From contig NZ_CAKAKO010000002.1 of assembly GCF_916700565.1 (NCBI RefSeq), positions 62,001-126,000 on the forward strand: a DNA stretch of 64,000 bases, in the 5' to 3' direction. Each line of letters opens with the position of its first letter. Within the stretch, counting starts at the first letter, position 1. This DNA is from Xenophilus sp. Marseille-Q4582. Its GTDB lineage: Bacteria > Pseudomonadota > Gammaproteobacteria > Burkholderiales > Burkholderiaceae_C. Under the pieces are notes generated by a model. It saw only the letters and a program-made list of their open reading frames with translations. It did not search any database and was not told the origin of the DNA. The position numbers were made by a program, and so were the translations under genes. Shown here one piece after another: positions 38,533 through 46,888 of this stretch.

Positions 38533-39054
38533 TCAGAAGCGGAAGTCCAGCGTGCGCGGCGTGCCGCCCACTTGCACCGTCTGCGTCTTGCGCTGGCCGC
38601 CGATGCTGGCGTCCACCGCGTAGCGGCCCGCCGGCAGGTTGATCAGGCACACGGGACCGCTGGCGCGCAGCGACTGCGAGGGCGCGTTGCCGCTCTCGCC
38701 GCGGATGTCCACCTGCACGTCGGCGAGGTAGGCGCCGTCGGTGCGGGCGAAAAGCAGCGACAGCGGATGGTCCTTCATGGCGGCGCGCATGGCGGTCGAC
38801 TCGTCGCTGCCGATGCCGCCGCAACGCCACTGGATGGGGCCGCCATGGCCCGGCGCGCCCGCATGGGCGCCGTGCGCGGCAGCCGGTGCCGGCAAGGTCA
38901 CGGCGGGCGGCGGCGCGGCCGGCGCCGGGGCCTGGGGCGCCACTTCCACCGGTGCCGGCACAGCCGTCTGCGCCAGCGCGCTGCCTGCGCACGCGCACGC
39001 AGCCAGGAGGACGGCGAAAGAGCGGGAGGCGGTGGAAGTACGGGTCGTTCGCAT
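38533..39054 (-). CDS. Secreted hypothetical protein
   Basis: A 173-residue protein with a clear ribosome site (AAGGAG). Signal peptide residues 1-28 (AVLLAACACAGSALA), then an Ala/Pro-rich linker (about 30-70) and a small domain ending DVQVDIRG to GTPRTLDFRF that looks like a beta-sandwich of the carboxypeptidase-regulatory-like type (PAGRYAVDASIGGQRKTQTV). The linker and two Cys (in WRCGGIG and GPVCLIN, possibly disulfide-bonded) are visible. No function can be assigned. It lies downstream of glcF on the same strand across a 135-base gap. Confidence 0.7.
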   Translation of the reverse strand: MRTTRTSTASRSFAVLLAACACAGSALAQTAVPAPVEVAPQAPAPAAPPPAVTLPAPAAAHGAHAGAPGHGGPIQWRCGGIGSDESTAMRAAMKDHPLSLLFARTDGAYLADVQVDIRGESGNAPSQSLRASGPVCLINLPAGRYAVDASIGGQRKTQTVQVGGTPRTLDFRF

Positions 39055-39189
39055 GGCGGCTCCTTGAACTCACTGGAGAGGCTGCTCATGCTCCGCGCTG
39101 CGCCGCACCCCGGCTGTAGTCGCACGCCGACGGCCGCTGTGCGGCGGGCGCGAACGCCGGCGCCCGCCGCTGCTGCAGGCGGTCAGCGC

Positions 39190-40431
39190 TCAGAGCCCCG
39201 GCGCGGCCGGCTGCAGCGCCTCATCCAGCCACTCGATCCAGTGCCGCACCGGCAGCGCGGTGCCGCTTTGCAGGTGCGTGATGCAGCCGATGTTGGACGA
39301 GGCGATGCGCGCGGGCTGCAGCTGCTGCAGGTGGCCCAGCTTGCGGTCGCGCAGCTGGTACGACAGTTCGGGCTGCAGCACCGAGTAGGTGCCGGCCGAG
39401 CCGCAGCACAGGTGCGATTCGTTCTTCGCCACCTGCAGCGAAAAGCCCAGCGCGCGCAGATGCGTTTCCACCCCGCCGCGCAATTTCTGGCCGTGCTGCA
39501 GCGTGCAGGGCGGGTGGTAGGCCATCACGCCTGCGGGCGGCTGCACGCGCTCCTTGAGCACCGGCACCAGCTCGGGCAGCAGCTCACCGACGTCGCGCGT
39601 CAGCGCGCTGATGCGTGCGGCCTTCTCGGCGTAGGCGGTGTCGTGCTTGAGCGCATGGCCATACTCGCGCACCGTCACGCCGCAGCCCGAGGCGTTCATC
39701 ACCAGCGCTTCCACCTCGCCCCGTTCCACGTACGGCCACCAGGCGTCGATGTTGGCGCGCATCTGCGCCAGGCCGCCTTCCTGGTCGTTCAGGTGGAACT
39801 TCACCGCGCCGCAGCAGCCCGCGGCCGGCGGCAGCACGCATTCGATGCCCGCCGCGTCCAGCACGCGCGCCGTGGCGCCATTGATGTTGGGCGACATGCT
39901 GGGCTGCACGCAGCCCGCCAGCATCAGCACCTTGCGCGCATGGCTGCGCGTGGGCCACAGGCCGGCGTCCTGCCTCGGCGGCACCTTGGCCTGCAGCTTT
40001 TCGGGCAGCAGGCCGCGCACCGCCTGGCCCAGCTTCATCGCGGGTGCGAACAGCGGCGAGGGCAGCCCTTCCTTGAGCGCCCAGCGCAGCGCCTTCTCGC
40101 CCGCCGGGCGCGGCACTTTCTCGTCGACGATCTTGCGGCCGATGTCCACCAGATGGCCGTACTGCACGCCGCTGGGGCAAGTGCTTTCGCAGTTGCGGCA
40201 GGTCAGGCAGCGGTCCAGGTGCAGCTGGGTGGCGCGCGTGGGCTCGGCGCCTTCGAGCACCTGCTTGATCAGGTAGATGCGCCCGCGCGGGCCGTCGAGT
40301 TCGTCGCCCAGCAGCTGGTAGGTGGGGCAGGTGGCGGTGCAGAAGCCGCAGTGCACGCACTTGCGCAGGATGGCTTCGGCCTCCGCGCCTTCGGGTGTGC
40401 CTTGGAATTCGGGGGCGAGTTCGGTCTGCAT
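39190..40431 (-). CDS. glcF: Glycolate oxidase iron-sulfur subunit GlcF
   Basis: A 413-residue electron-transfer subunit of glycolate oxidase. Two 4Fe-4S ferredoxin motifs lie near the N-terminus, CVHCGFCTATCP (about residues 25-36) and CLTCRNCESTCPSG (about 75-88). Two cysteine-rich domains follow (AGCVQP, GCCGAVKFH; YHPPCTLQHGQKLRG, LCCGSAGTYS). With GlcD and GlcE it oxidises glycolate to glyoxylate at the membrane. It follows the YoaK-like gene by 29 bases and closes the operon. Confidence 0.95.
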   Translation of the reverse strand: MQTELAPEFQGTPEGAEAEAILRKCVHCGFCTATCPTYQLLGDELDGPRGRIYLIKQVLEGAEPTRATQLHLDRCLTCRNCESTCPSGVQYGHLVDIGRKIVDEKVPRPAGEKALRWALKEGLPSPLFAPAMKLGQAVRGLLPEKLQAKVPPRQDAGLWPTRSHARKVLMLAGCVQPSMSPNINGATARVLDAAGIECVLPPAAGCCGAVKFHLNDQEGGLAQMRANIDAWWPYVERGEVEALVMNASGCGVTVREYGHALKHDTAYAEKAARISALTRDVGELLPELVPVLKERVQPPAGVMAYHPPCTLQHGQKLRGGVETHLRALGFSLQVAKNESHLCCGSAGTYSVLQPELSYQLRDRKLGHLQQLQPARIASSNIGCITHLQSGTALPVRHWIEWLDEALQPAAPGL

Positions 40432-40460
40432 GGTGGGGAAGACTTGAAGTTCTGTTCTGT

Positions 40461-41303
40461 TCAGGGGGACGCCGGGGGCGCACCGGTGTCCGTCCGGGGC
40501 GCCTCCGCGGCCGGCCGGCGCAGGTGCAGGCGCACGGCCAGGCCTGCCAGCCCTTCGCGCAGTTCACGCGAGCGGCGCACATCGTCCAGGAAGGGGGGCA
40601 GCGAAAGCGCCAGCAGCAGCGCCGCGAGCGGCAGCACGCAGATGAAGCCCAGCCACTTGAAGCCGGCCGCGCCGGCCAGGCCGCCGGCCACGAACATCAG
40701 CACCAGCGCGCCGAACAGGCGCAGCCGCTGGCGGTTGTGGCGCACCGGCGAGCCGGCCGGGCCGCCGCGCCGGTTCCAGTACAGCATCTTGCCCAGCTCG
40801 ATGCCCAGGTCGGTGAGGTGGCCCGTCATGTGGGTGGTGCGCACGCGGCCGCCCGAGATCTTGGCCGACAGCGCGTTCTGCAGCCCCATGATGAAGGACA
40901 GCAGCAGCACCGTGAGCGGCACCGCGAAGGGCGTGTGCCAGCCCAGGGTGATCGCCCCCATCAAGCCGAAGGGCAGCATCAGCGCCGCCTCCAGCAGCAG
41001 CGGCAGCGCATAGGGATGGCGCAGCCGGTGCTGGCGGCCCCAGTTGATCTGCACGGCCGACACGGCCGCGCCGCCCACGAAGGCCAGCAGGGCGCCCAGC
41101 GCATTGAGCAGCAGCGTGACATTGCCCAGCACCAGCGCGTCGGCCACCTGCGAGGTGAAGCCGGTCATGTGCGAGGTGTACATGTGCAGCACCAGGAAGC
41201 CGCCCGCGTTCACGGCGCCCGCATTGAACGCCAGCAGCAGGCCCAGCGTCCGGTCGGACTGGGCCAGCCGATGGCGGCCGGTGAGCTGGCGCAGGCGGCG
41301 CAT
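40461..41303 (-). CDS. YoaK/DUF1275-family membrane protein within the glc operon
   Basis: A 280-residue protein from ATG 41303 (MRRLRQLTGRHRLAQSD; a TTG nine codons upstream would overlap glcE). It has about six helices and the DUF1275 marks LLLAFNAGAVNAGGFLVL, TSHMTGFTSQVADALVLG, and GLQNALSAKISGGRVRTTHMTGHLTDLG. Function of the family is not established; some are thought to be transporters. It sits between glcE and glcF, 16 and 29 bases away, so it must be cotranscribed with glycolate oxidase. An involvement in glycolate uptake is a natural but untested idea. Confidence 0.87.
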   Translation of the reverse strand: MRRLRQLTGRHRLAQSDRTLGLLLAFNAGAVNAGGFLVLHMYTSHMTGFTSQVADALVLGNVTLLLNALGALLAFVGGAAVSAVQINWGRQHRLRHPYALPLLLEAALMLPFGLMGAITLGWHTPFAVPLTVLLLSFIMGLQNALSAKISGGRVRTTHMTGHLTDLGIELGKMLYWNRRGGPAGSPVRHNRQRLRLFGALVLMFVAGGLAGAAGFKWLGFICVLPLAALLLALSLPPFLDDVRRSRELREGLAGLAVRLHLRRPAAEAPRTDTGAPPASP

Positions 41304-41319
41304 GGGCGTGTGGCGCGGC

Positions 41320-42507
41320 TCAGCTCGCAACGTCCGCCGTGGCAGCGATGGCGGCCCGCGCGTACTGCCGTCCGGGGTTGAAGATGCCGGCCGGATCGAA
41401 GCTGCGGCGCAGCCCTTCGTGGATGCGCGCGAGCGGCGCGCTCAGCGCATCGAAGCGCGGCGGCGCGGCATCGGTCGCCGCGCCCGGCGGCGCCACGAAC
41501 AGCGTGGCGTGGCCGCCCACCTGGCGGGCCGCGGCGCGCACCGCATCGGCCTGGTCCGCCGGCAGCGCGTACCAGCGCAGCCCGCCATGCCACTCGACCA
41601 GCGGCTGGCCCGGCAGCGCCAGCACGGGCGCCGTCTGGGGCACCGACACGCGCCACAGCGCCAGCCCACGCGCCACCGCATCGGTGAAGAAGGGCAGGCG
41701 CTGGTCGCGCAGCGCGGCCCACACGGGCTGCGCCTGTTCGGGCGCGCGCAGCTGGCCGCCGAGGCCGCCCAGGCTGCGGCAGGCCGATTCCACGGCCGCC
41801 ACGGCGCCGCGCAGGCGCAACCACAGCACGCCGGGGCGCGGTGCGCTGTCGGGCGCATCGGGCGCGGCCGCTTCGGCAATCCACGCACTGGCGTTCAGCG
41901 GCAGCGGCTGGCCGCCCCAGCCGTTGAGCAGAGCCAACGCCTCGGCCTGCGTACAGGTGAATTCCAGTGTGGCTTCAGCCGGTGCCAGCGGCAGCACCTT
42001 GAGGCTCAGTTCGGTGATCAGGCCCAGCGTGCCCAGCGAGCCGGCGAGCACGCGCGACACGTCGTAGCCCGCCACGTTCTTCATCACCTGGCCGCCGAAC
42101 TGCAGCTGCTCGCCGCGGCCGTTGATGAGGCCCACGCCCAGCACGTAGTCGCGCACGCAGCCCACGCTGGCGCGCGCCGGGCCCGACAGGCCCGCCGCCA
42201 CCATGCCGCCGACGGTCGCGCTCGCACCGTCTCCTTGCCACGCGAAATGCGGCGGCTCGAAAGGCAGGCACTGGTTCTGCTGCGCGAGCACCGCTTCGAG
42301 TTCGGCCAGCGGCGTGCCGGCGCGCACCGTGACCACCAGCTCACTGGGCTCGTAGCTCAGCACGCCGGTGAGCGCGCGCGTGTCCAGCAGCGCGCCTTGC
42401 ACGGGCTCGCCATAGAAGTCCTTGCTGCCGCCGCCGCGGATGACGAGCGGCGTGCCGTCGGCGCTCGCGGCGCGGATGCGGTCGATGAATTCGTTCAACA
42501 TCGTCAT
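41320..42507 (-). CDS. glcE: Glycolate oxidase FAD-binding subunit GlcE
   Basis: A 395-residue flavoprotein subunit; start MTMLNEFIDRIRAAS at 42507 (a second ATG two codons later is possible). Seen: VIRGGGSKDFYG near 24, GGQVMKNVAGYD, LGTLGLITELSLKVLP and the C-terminal SFDPAGIFNPGR. It lacks the glcD C-terminal HGxG region, as expected for GlcE. Starts seven bases after glcD ends. Confidence 0.95.
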   Translation of the reverse strand: MTMLNEFIDRIRAASADGTPLVIRGGGSKDFYGEPVQGALLDTRALTGVLSYEPSELVVTVRAGTPLAELEAVLAQQNQCLPFEPPHFAWQGDGASATVGGMVAAGLSGPARASVGCVRDYVLGVGLINGRGEQLQFGGQVMKNVAGYDVSRVLAGSLGTLGLITELSLKVLPLAPAEATLEFTCTQAEALALLNGWGGQPLPLNASAWIAEAAAPDAPDSAPRPGVLWLRLRGAVAAVESACRSLGGLGGQLRAPEQAQPVWAALRDQRLPFFTDAVARGLALWRVSVPQTAPVLALPGQPLVEWHGGLRWYALPADQADAVRAAARQVGGHATLFVAPPGAATDAAPPRFDALSAPLARIHEGLRRSFDPAGIFNPGRQYARAAIAATADVAS

Positions 42508-42514
42508 GGGGCGA

Positions 42515-44035
42515 TCAGAAGCGGGGCAGGTCGGAATGCGGCAGCACGCCGCCGCGCACCACCTGCTTGCCGTATTCGGCACAGCGCTGCAGCGTGGGAA
42601 TCACCTTGCCGGGGTTCAGGTGGCCGGCCGGGTCGAAGGCATGCTTGATGCCGAACATCTGCGCGTTTTCTTCGGCCGTGAACTGCACGCACATGCTGTT
42701 GAGCTTTTCCACGCCCACGCCATGCTCGCCCGACACCGTGCCGCCCATCGCCACACTGGTTTCCAGGATGTCGGCGCCGAAGAGCTCGCAGCGGTGCAGC
42801 TCGTCGGGATCGTTGGCGTCGAACAGCACCAGCGGATGCAGGTTGCCGTCGCCCGCGTGGAACACGTTGCAGCAGCGCAGGCCGTACTTCTTCTCCATCT
42901 GCTGGATGGCCAGCAGGATGTCGGCCAAGCGCTTGCGCGGGATGGTCGAATCGAGGCACATGTAGTCGGGGCTGATGCGGCCCGACGCGGGAAAGGCGTT
43001 CTTGCGCCCGCTCCAGAAGCGCAGACGCTCTTCCTCGCTCTCGCTCACGGCAATGGCGGTGGCGCCGCAGCCGCGCAGCACGGCGCTCATCCGGCCGATC
43101 TCTTCCTCCACCTCTTCGGGCGTGCCGTCCGATTCGCACAGCAGGATCGCTTCGGCGTTCAGGTCGTAGCCCGCGTGCACGAAGTCTTCCACCGCCGCGG
43201 TCATGGGCTTGTCCATCATCTCCAGCCCGGCCGGGATGATGCCGGCCGCCACCACGGCCGCCACCGCATCGCCGGCCTTCCGCACATCGTCGAAGCTGGC
43301 CATGATGCAGCGCGCCAGCTGCGGCTTGGGCACCAGCTTGACGGTGACCTCGGTGGTCACGGCCAGCATGCCCTCGCTGCCGATCACCAGCGCCAGCAGG
43401 TCCAGCCCCGCGCAGTCCAATGCATTGCTGCCGAATTCGACCGGCTCGCCCTCGGCCGTGAAGCCGCGCACGCGCAGCACGTTGTGCAGCGTGAGGCCGT
43501 ACTTGAGGCAGTGCACGCCGCCCGAGTTCTCGGCCACGTTGCCGCCGATGGTGCAGGCGATCTGGCTCGATGGGTCGGGCGCGTAGTAGAGGTTGTAGGG
43601 GGCCGCGGCTTCGCTGATGGCCAGGTTGCGCACGCCGCACTGCACGGTGGCTGTGCGCGAGACGGGATCGACTTCGAGGATCTGGTTGAACTTGGCCAGC
43701 GAAAGGGTCACGCCCAGCTCGTGCGGCATGGCGCCGCCCGACAGGCCGGTGCCCGCGCCGCGCGCCACCACCGGCACCTTCAGGGCATGGCAGGCCTTGA
43801 GCACGGCGGCCACCTGGGCCTCGTTCTCGGGCAAGGCCACGACCAGCGGGCGCTGTCGGTAGGCCGTGAGGCCGTCGCATTCGTAGGGCGTGGTGTCTTC
43901 GGCCTGCCAGAGCAGCGCATGCGCGGGCAGTTGCGCGGACAGCGCGCGCACCACCTCGGCCTGGCGGGCCGCGCGTTCGGCGCGATCGACGCGCTGCAGG
44001 CCTTGGGCCTGCGCGGAGGATTCGGGGGCATTCAT
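42515..44035 (-). CDS. glcD: Glycolate oxidase subunit GlcD
   Basis: A 506-residue FAD subunit that oxidises glycolate; start MNAPESSAQAQGLQRVD at 44035, since the longer frame has no homology-like sequence. Marks: ARGAGTGLSGGAMP near residue 92, CTIGGNVAENSGGVHCLKYG, GSEGMLAVTTEVTVKL, CNVFHAGDGNLHPLVLFD, SGEHGVGVEKL. First gene of glcD-glcE-yoaK-glcF. No glcC-type activator lies next to it. The 278 bases upstream to the next gene contain nothing recognisable beyond presumed promoters. Confidence 0.96.
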   Translation of the reverse strand: MNAPESSAQAQGLQRVDRAERAARQAEVVRALSAQLPAHALLWQAEDTTPYECDGLTAYRQRPLVVALPENEAQVAAVLKACHALKVPVVARGAGTGLSGGAMPHELGVTLSLAKFNQILEVDPVSRTATVQCGVRNLAISEAAAPYNLYYAPDPSSQIACTIGGNVAENSGGVHCLKYGLTLHNVLRVRGFTAEGEPVEFGSNALDCAGLDLLALVIGSEGMLAVTTEVTVKLVPKPQLARCIMASFDDVRKAGDAVAAVVAAGIIPAGLEMMDKPMTAAVEDFVHAGYDLNAEAILLCESDGTPEEVEEEIGRMSAVLRGCGATAIAVSESEEERLRFWSGRKNAFPASGRISPDYMCLDSTIPRKRLADILLAIQQMEKKYGLRCCNVFHAGDGNLHPLVLFDANDPDELHRCELFGADILETSVAMGGTVSGEHGVGVEKLNSMCVQFTAEENAQMFGIKHAFDPAGHLNPGKVIPTLQRCAEYGKQVVRGGVLPHSDLPRF

Positions 44036-44313
44036 CGAGGGGTCTCCTGGGGGCCGGCGCATCGCGCGCCCAGCCAGCGGGCTGGCCAATGATGGCACGG
44101 CCCAGCCCGCGCGCAGCTGTCGCGAAGGGTGCGGCACTGTAGGCGCTGGGCGGCAGCGGCGGTTTGAAGATTCTTCAAGCGGTGTTGAGCAAAGCTGGCT
44201 GGGCGATGGCGCCGCTGCCGGCATGCCGGCGCGTGGCAGGCGGCTGGCCCCGCGTGGGGCGCCCACGGCGCGCTGCCGGGCGCCGCCTGGGCCAAAGCGC
44301 GGAGAATCCCGCC

Positions 44314-44571
44314 ATGGCCACCGCACGCTCCTTCGACACCGCCGACTACAAGCTCTTCCCCTCGCCGCGCAACGCGCACCGCATCGTGTTCGAACACCAG
44401 GTGTTCGTGCCGCAGCCCTATGCGCTGATCGACCTGCCGAGCTACGACCTGAAAGGCCGCTACAGCCTGTTCGCCGCCTGCCGGCTGTCGGACGGGAAGA
44501 TGGGACAACTCGTGACGCTGGAGGAGGAAGGGGACGTGGCGCAGTTCAACGCGCGGTTCGTGCCGGATTGA
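44314..44571 (+). CDS. Small conserved hypothetical protein
   Basis: An 85-residue protein from ATG 44314 (MATARSFDTADYKLFPSP). No signal peptide or membrane segment. It has a compact mixed composition (VFEHQVFVPQPYALIDLP, GRYSLFAACRLSDGKMG) that looks like a small beta-rich fold. Codon usage follows the third-position G/C bias of the region, which supports a real gene. No function known. It diverges from glcD. Confidence 0.6.
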   Translation: MATARSFDTADYKLFPSPRNAHRIVFEHQVFVPQPYALIDLPSYDLKGRYSLFAACRLSDGKMGQLVTLEEEGDVAQFNARFVPD

Positions 44572-44688
44572 GCACGCGCCCACCGCCTCCCCCCGGGGAG
44601 ATCTGTGGTGATCCGCGGCGGTGATCAAGGGCTCGTGAAATCGGCGGCAACGAGCGTCGACTTGCGCAAATGGCTGGACGGCATGGTC

Positions 44689-45141
44689 TCAATACCTCAG
44701 GGTAAGACGCAGCATATCGAAGTGCTGCATCCCATTCTCGAAAACAGGCTCCGGGTAGTTGTTGACGAAGAAGTCGTGGTCAATGCGCGTCGCCCGAAAT
44801 CCATGCCGCTGGTAGAAGGCCAGTTGATAGCCAAAAGTTCCGGTGCCCACCTCCAGTTGCGTGGCGCCAGATTCACGAAAGAACGCCACCATCCATTTCA
44901 GGAGCGCCGTGCCATGGCCGCATTTCTGATGGCGCGGCGGCACGGCGATGTTCATGAGCTCATGTGCGCCCGCACGAAGCGGCTGGACCACACCTGCGCC
45001 GACCACCGCCCCGTGGCTTGAAGCCACGAAGCACTGTGACCTGGGCAGATAGGAACGGACTTTCTCTTCCGAAGGATCGGCAAGCAGCAAAAGCTCGATG
45101 GGAGCCTCCGATACAGGGACTTCTTGGATCCGTAGCGACAT
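44689..45141 (-). CDS. GNAT-family N-acetyltransferase
   Basis: A 150-residue acetyltransferase from ATG 45141 (MSLRIQEVPVSEAP); ATG 45162 would add seven residues. The acetyl-CoA motif is MNIAVPPRHQKCGHGTALLKWMV (about residues 71-93) with Q-x-x-G-x-G as Q-K-C-G-H-G, followed by VGTGTFGYQLAFYQRHGF. Substrate unknown. G+C content is visibly lower than in the rest of the window, as for the next GNAT gene, hinting at separate acquisition of this pair. Confidence 0.83.
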   Translation of the reverse strand: MSLRIQEVPVSEAPIELLLLADPSEEKVRSYLPRSQCFVASSHGAVVGAGVVQPLRAGAHELMNIAVPPRHQKCGHGTALLKWMVAFFRESGATQLEVGTGTFGYQLAFYQRHGFRATRIDHDFFVNNYPEPVFENGMQHFDMLRLTLRY

Positions 45142-45222
45142 GTTCTTGATGTTGCCTGACATTCGGCAGGGCAGGCCAGCCCCGGTTCGACGGAGCCGGT
45201 CCTCTCGATGCGACGATTGGGG

Positions 45223-45306
45223 CCTGTTCACGCTATGGAAGGGGTCGCGAAGCTCATCCCAGCCCCTTGGCGAAGCAACGCGATCCCCTTCCATAGCGTG
45301 AGCAGG
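45223..45306. repeat. Long imperfect inverted repeat between two GNAT genes
   Basis: CCTGTTCACGCTATGGAAGG (from 45223, continuing GGTCGCG to 45249) is mirrored by the arm at 45279-45306, CGCGATCCCCTTCCATAGCG then TGAGCAGG. Arms of about 27 bases match with one mismatch and one extra base, with a loop of about 29 bases. No T-run follows, so it is not a standard terminator. It resembles a miniature mobile element or a pair of transposon ends; no flanking duplication could be confirmed. Confidence 0.6.
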
Positions 45307-45308
45307 TC

Positions 45309-45812
45309 CTAGGCCTCGCTCGCGAATGCTGCATGGTAGGCAACCTCGCCTTGAGGCGGGAAACCGGAGAGAGCTTGAGCCATGAAGTACTCGGATGGCG
45401 GCCCTGGATACACCAGACCTGGCATCACCTTGAACCCGAAGCGCCCGTAGTACGCTGGATCGCCAAGCACCACGCAACCTGCGGCTGAAAGAGTGCGCAG
45501 TCGCTCGATTCCGGCACGGACCAAGGCGGCGCCAATGCCTTGAGATTGAAAATCGGGGTCGACCGCCAGAGGCCCCAGACCGTACCAGTCCTTGACGCCG
45601 CTGCTGATGGTGACTGGTGAGTACGCCACGTGACCGACGATTCTGCGGTCTTTCTCCGCAACAAGGGACACGGTCAAAGCTCCAGCAGCGCGCAGCGCCC
45701 TGACGATGAACTGCTCTGTATGGCTGGTGTGTTCAGCGCTGGCAAACGCGCGCTCGATCACGCGAGCGATCGCCGCTGAATCTTCCAGGGTTGTTTCCGT
45801 ACGAATGATCAT
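45309..45812 (-). CDS. GNAT-family N-acetyltransferase (YhbS-like)
   Basis: A 167-residue acetyltransferase of the YhbS type. Acetyl-CoA motif LGPLAVDPDFQSQGIGAALVRAG (about residues 78-100) with Q-S-Q-G-I-G, then GCVVLGDPAYYGRFGF, typical of this subgroup. Substrate unknown. Upstream on the same strand as the other GNAT gene, separated by the long hairpin, so joint transcription is uncertain. The 196 bases to the next gene contain a short hairpin (CCCTCCC-GAT-GGGAGGG, 45908-45924) and nothing else evident. Confidence 0.87.
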   Translation of the reverse strand: MIIRTETTLEDSAAIARVIERAFASAEHTSHTEQFIVRALRAAGALTVSLVAEKDRRIVGHVAYSPVTISSGVKDWYGLGPLAVDPDFQSQGIGAALVRAGIERLRTLSAAGCVVLGDPAYYGRFGFKVMPGLVYPGPPSEYFMAQALSGFPPQGEVAYHAAFASEA

Positions 45813-46008
45813 GGGTGAATGGCGATTGCGAGATTCAAGGTCTGATTTCAGCGCAGGCCGAAGCGAAAGAATGATGCGGGCTGTTGGATGTCTTCATCAG
45901 GCGTCGCCCCTCCCGATGGGAGGGTTGGCAACCACGGATCGCCACAACGCCCCGGACTGCTCTTCGGCATGGAAAGGGCGGTGCATGGAGTGCAGCGCAG
46001 ATCTCCGC

Positions 46009-46875
46009 CTACCCCACCATCCAATCCACGAACGCCGCGCACTCCCACCGCTCCAGCGTCCCCGGCTTCCAGCAGATGTGATTGGCATTCGGCGCCGGCA
46101 CGCTGCGCGGTGACAGGCGCACCAGTCGGCCGCTGTCGAACCAGGCGGCGCCCATTTCCTCGCGCACCAACGCCACGCCAAAGCCGCTGGCGGCGGCGTC
46201 GTAGACCAGGCCCAGATCGTTGAACTGGGCGCCGACGTAGGGCTCGGGCAGGGCCAGGCCGCAGGCGGCGAACCAGCTGCTCCACGGCTCCAGCGGGCTG
46301 CGGATCAGGCGGGCCTGCTGCAGTTCGGCCAGGGTGTCGAAGCCTTCGAAGGGGCCGAATTCCTTGAGGTAGCTCGGGCTGCACGCGGGCGTGACGCGGT
46401 CGTGCGTGACCACGCGCGACTCACGGTCGGCGTAGTGGCCCGGGCCGAAGCGCACTTCCAGGTCGGCCTCTTCGGCCGTCACGTCCAGCAGCGGGATGGA
46501 GACCTGGAAGGTCAGTTCCACCTCGGGGTAGGCGTTGCGGAAGGTCTCCAGCCGCGGCATCAGGTACACCCGCGCAAAGGTGGGCGTGACGGCCACGCTC
46601 AGGCGCGTGGCGGCCTGCGCGCCGTCGCGCGGCGGCATGCGGCCGAAGGCAGCCAGGCCCTCGCGCACATTGGCCAGGTAGGCGGTGCCGTCGGCCGTGA
46701 GGGTGAAGTCGCCCCTTGCAAAGAGCTTGAAGCCCAGGTGCGCCTCCAGCTGGCGGATGCGGTGGCTGACGGCGCTGACGGTGACGCACAGTTCGTCGGC
46801 CGTGCGGCTGGCGCTGCGCAGGCGCGCCAGCAGCTCGAAAGTGACCAGGCACTGGATGGGCGGGATGGGGCGCAT
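46009..46875 (-). CDS. LysR-family regulator, GcvA type
   Basis: A 288-residue LysR regulator opening MRPIPPIQCLVTFELLARL, the GcvA-type start, with the recognition segment LCVTVSAVSHRIRQLEAHLG at residues about 29-48. The effector domain is complete. It starts 13 bases after the SMP-30 lactonase gene on the same strand, so the two are one operon; the regulator may control sugar-acid lactone use. Confidence 0.9.
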   Translation of the reverse strand: MRPIPPIQCLVTFELLARLRSASRTADELCVTVSAVSHRIRQLEAHLGFKLFARGDFTLTADGTAYLANVREGLAAFGRMPPRDGAQAATRLSVAVTPTFARVYLMPRLETFRNAYPEVELTFQVSIPLLDVTAEEADLEVRFGPGHYADRESRVVTHDRVTPACSPSYLKEFGPFEGFDTLAELQQARLIRSPLEPWSSWFAACGLALPEPYVGAQFNDLGLVYDAAASGFGVALVREEMGAAWFDSGRLVRLSPRSVPAPNANHICWKPGTLERWECAAFVDWMVG

Positions 46876-46888
46876 GGGCGATGCCCCC

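Noticed and set aside
44605-45021. A 138-residue plus-strand frame over the GNAT gene
   Set aside because: It overlaps a clear acetyltransferase on the other strand and lacks any ribosome site or recognisable motif.
45908-45924. CCCTCCC-GAT-GGGAGGG as a terminator
   Set aside because: No T-run on either side; a short hairpin of this base content is common by chance here.
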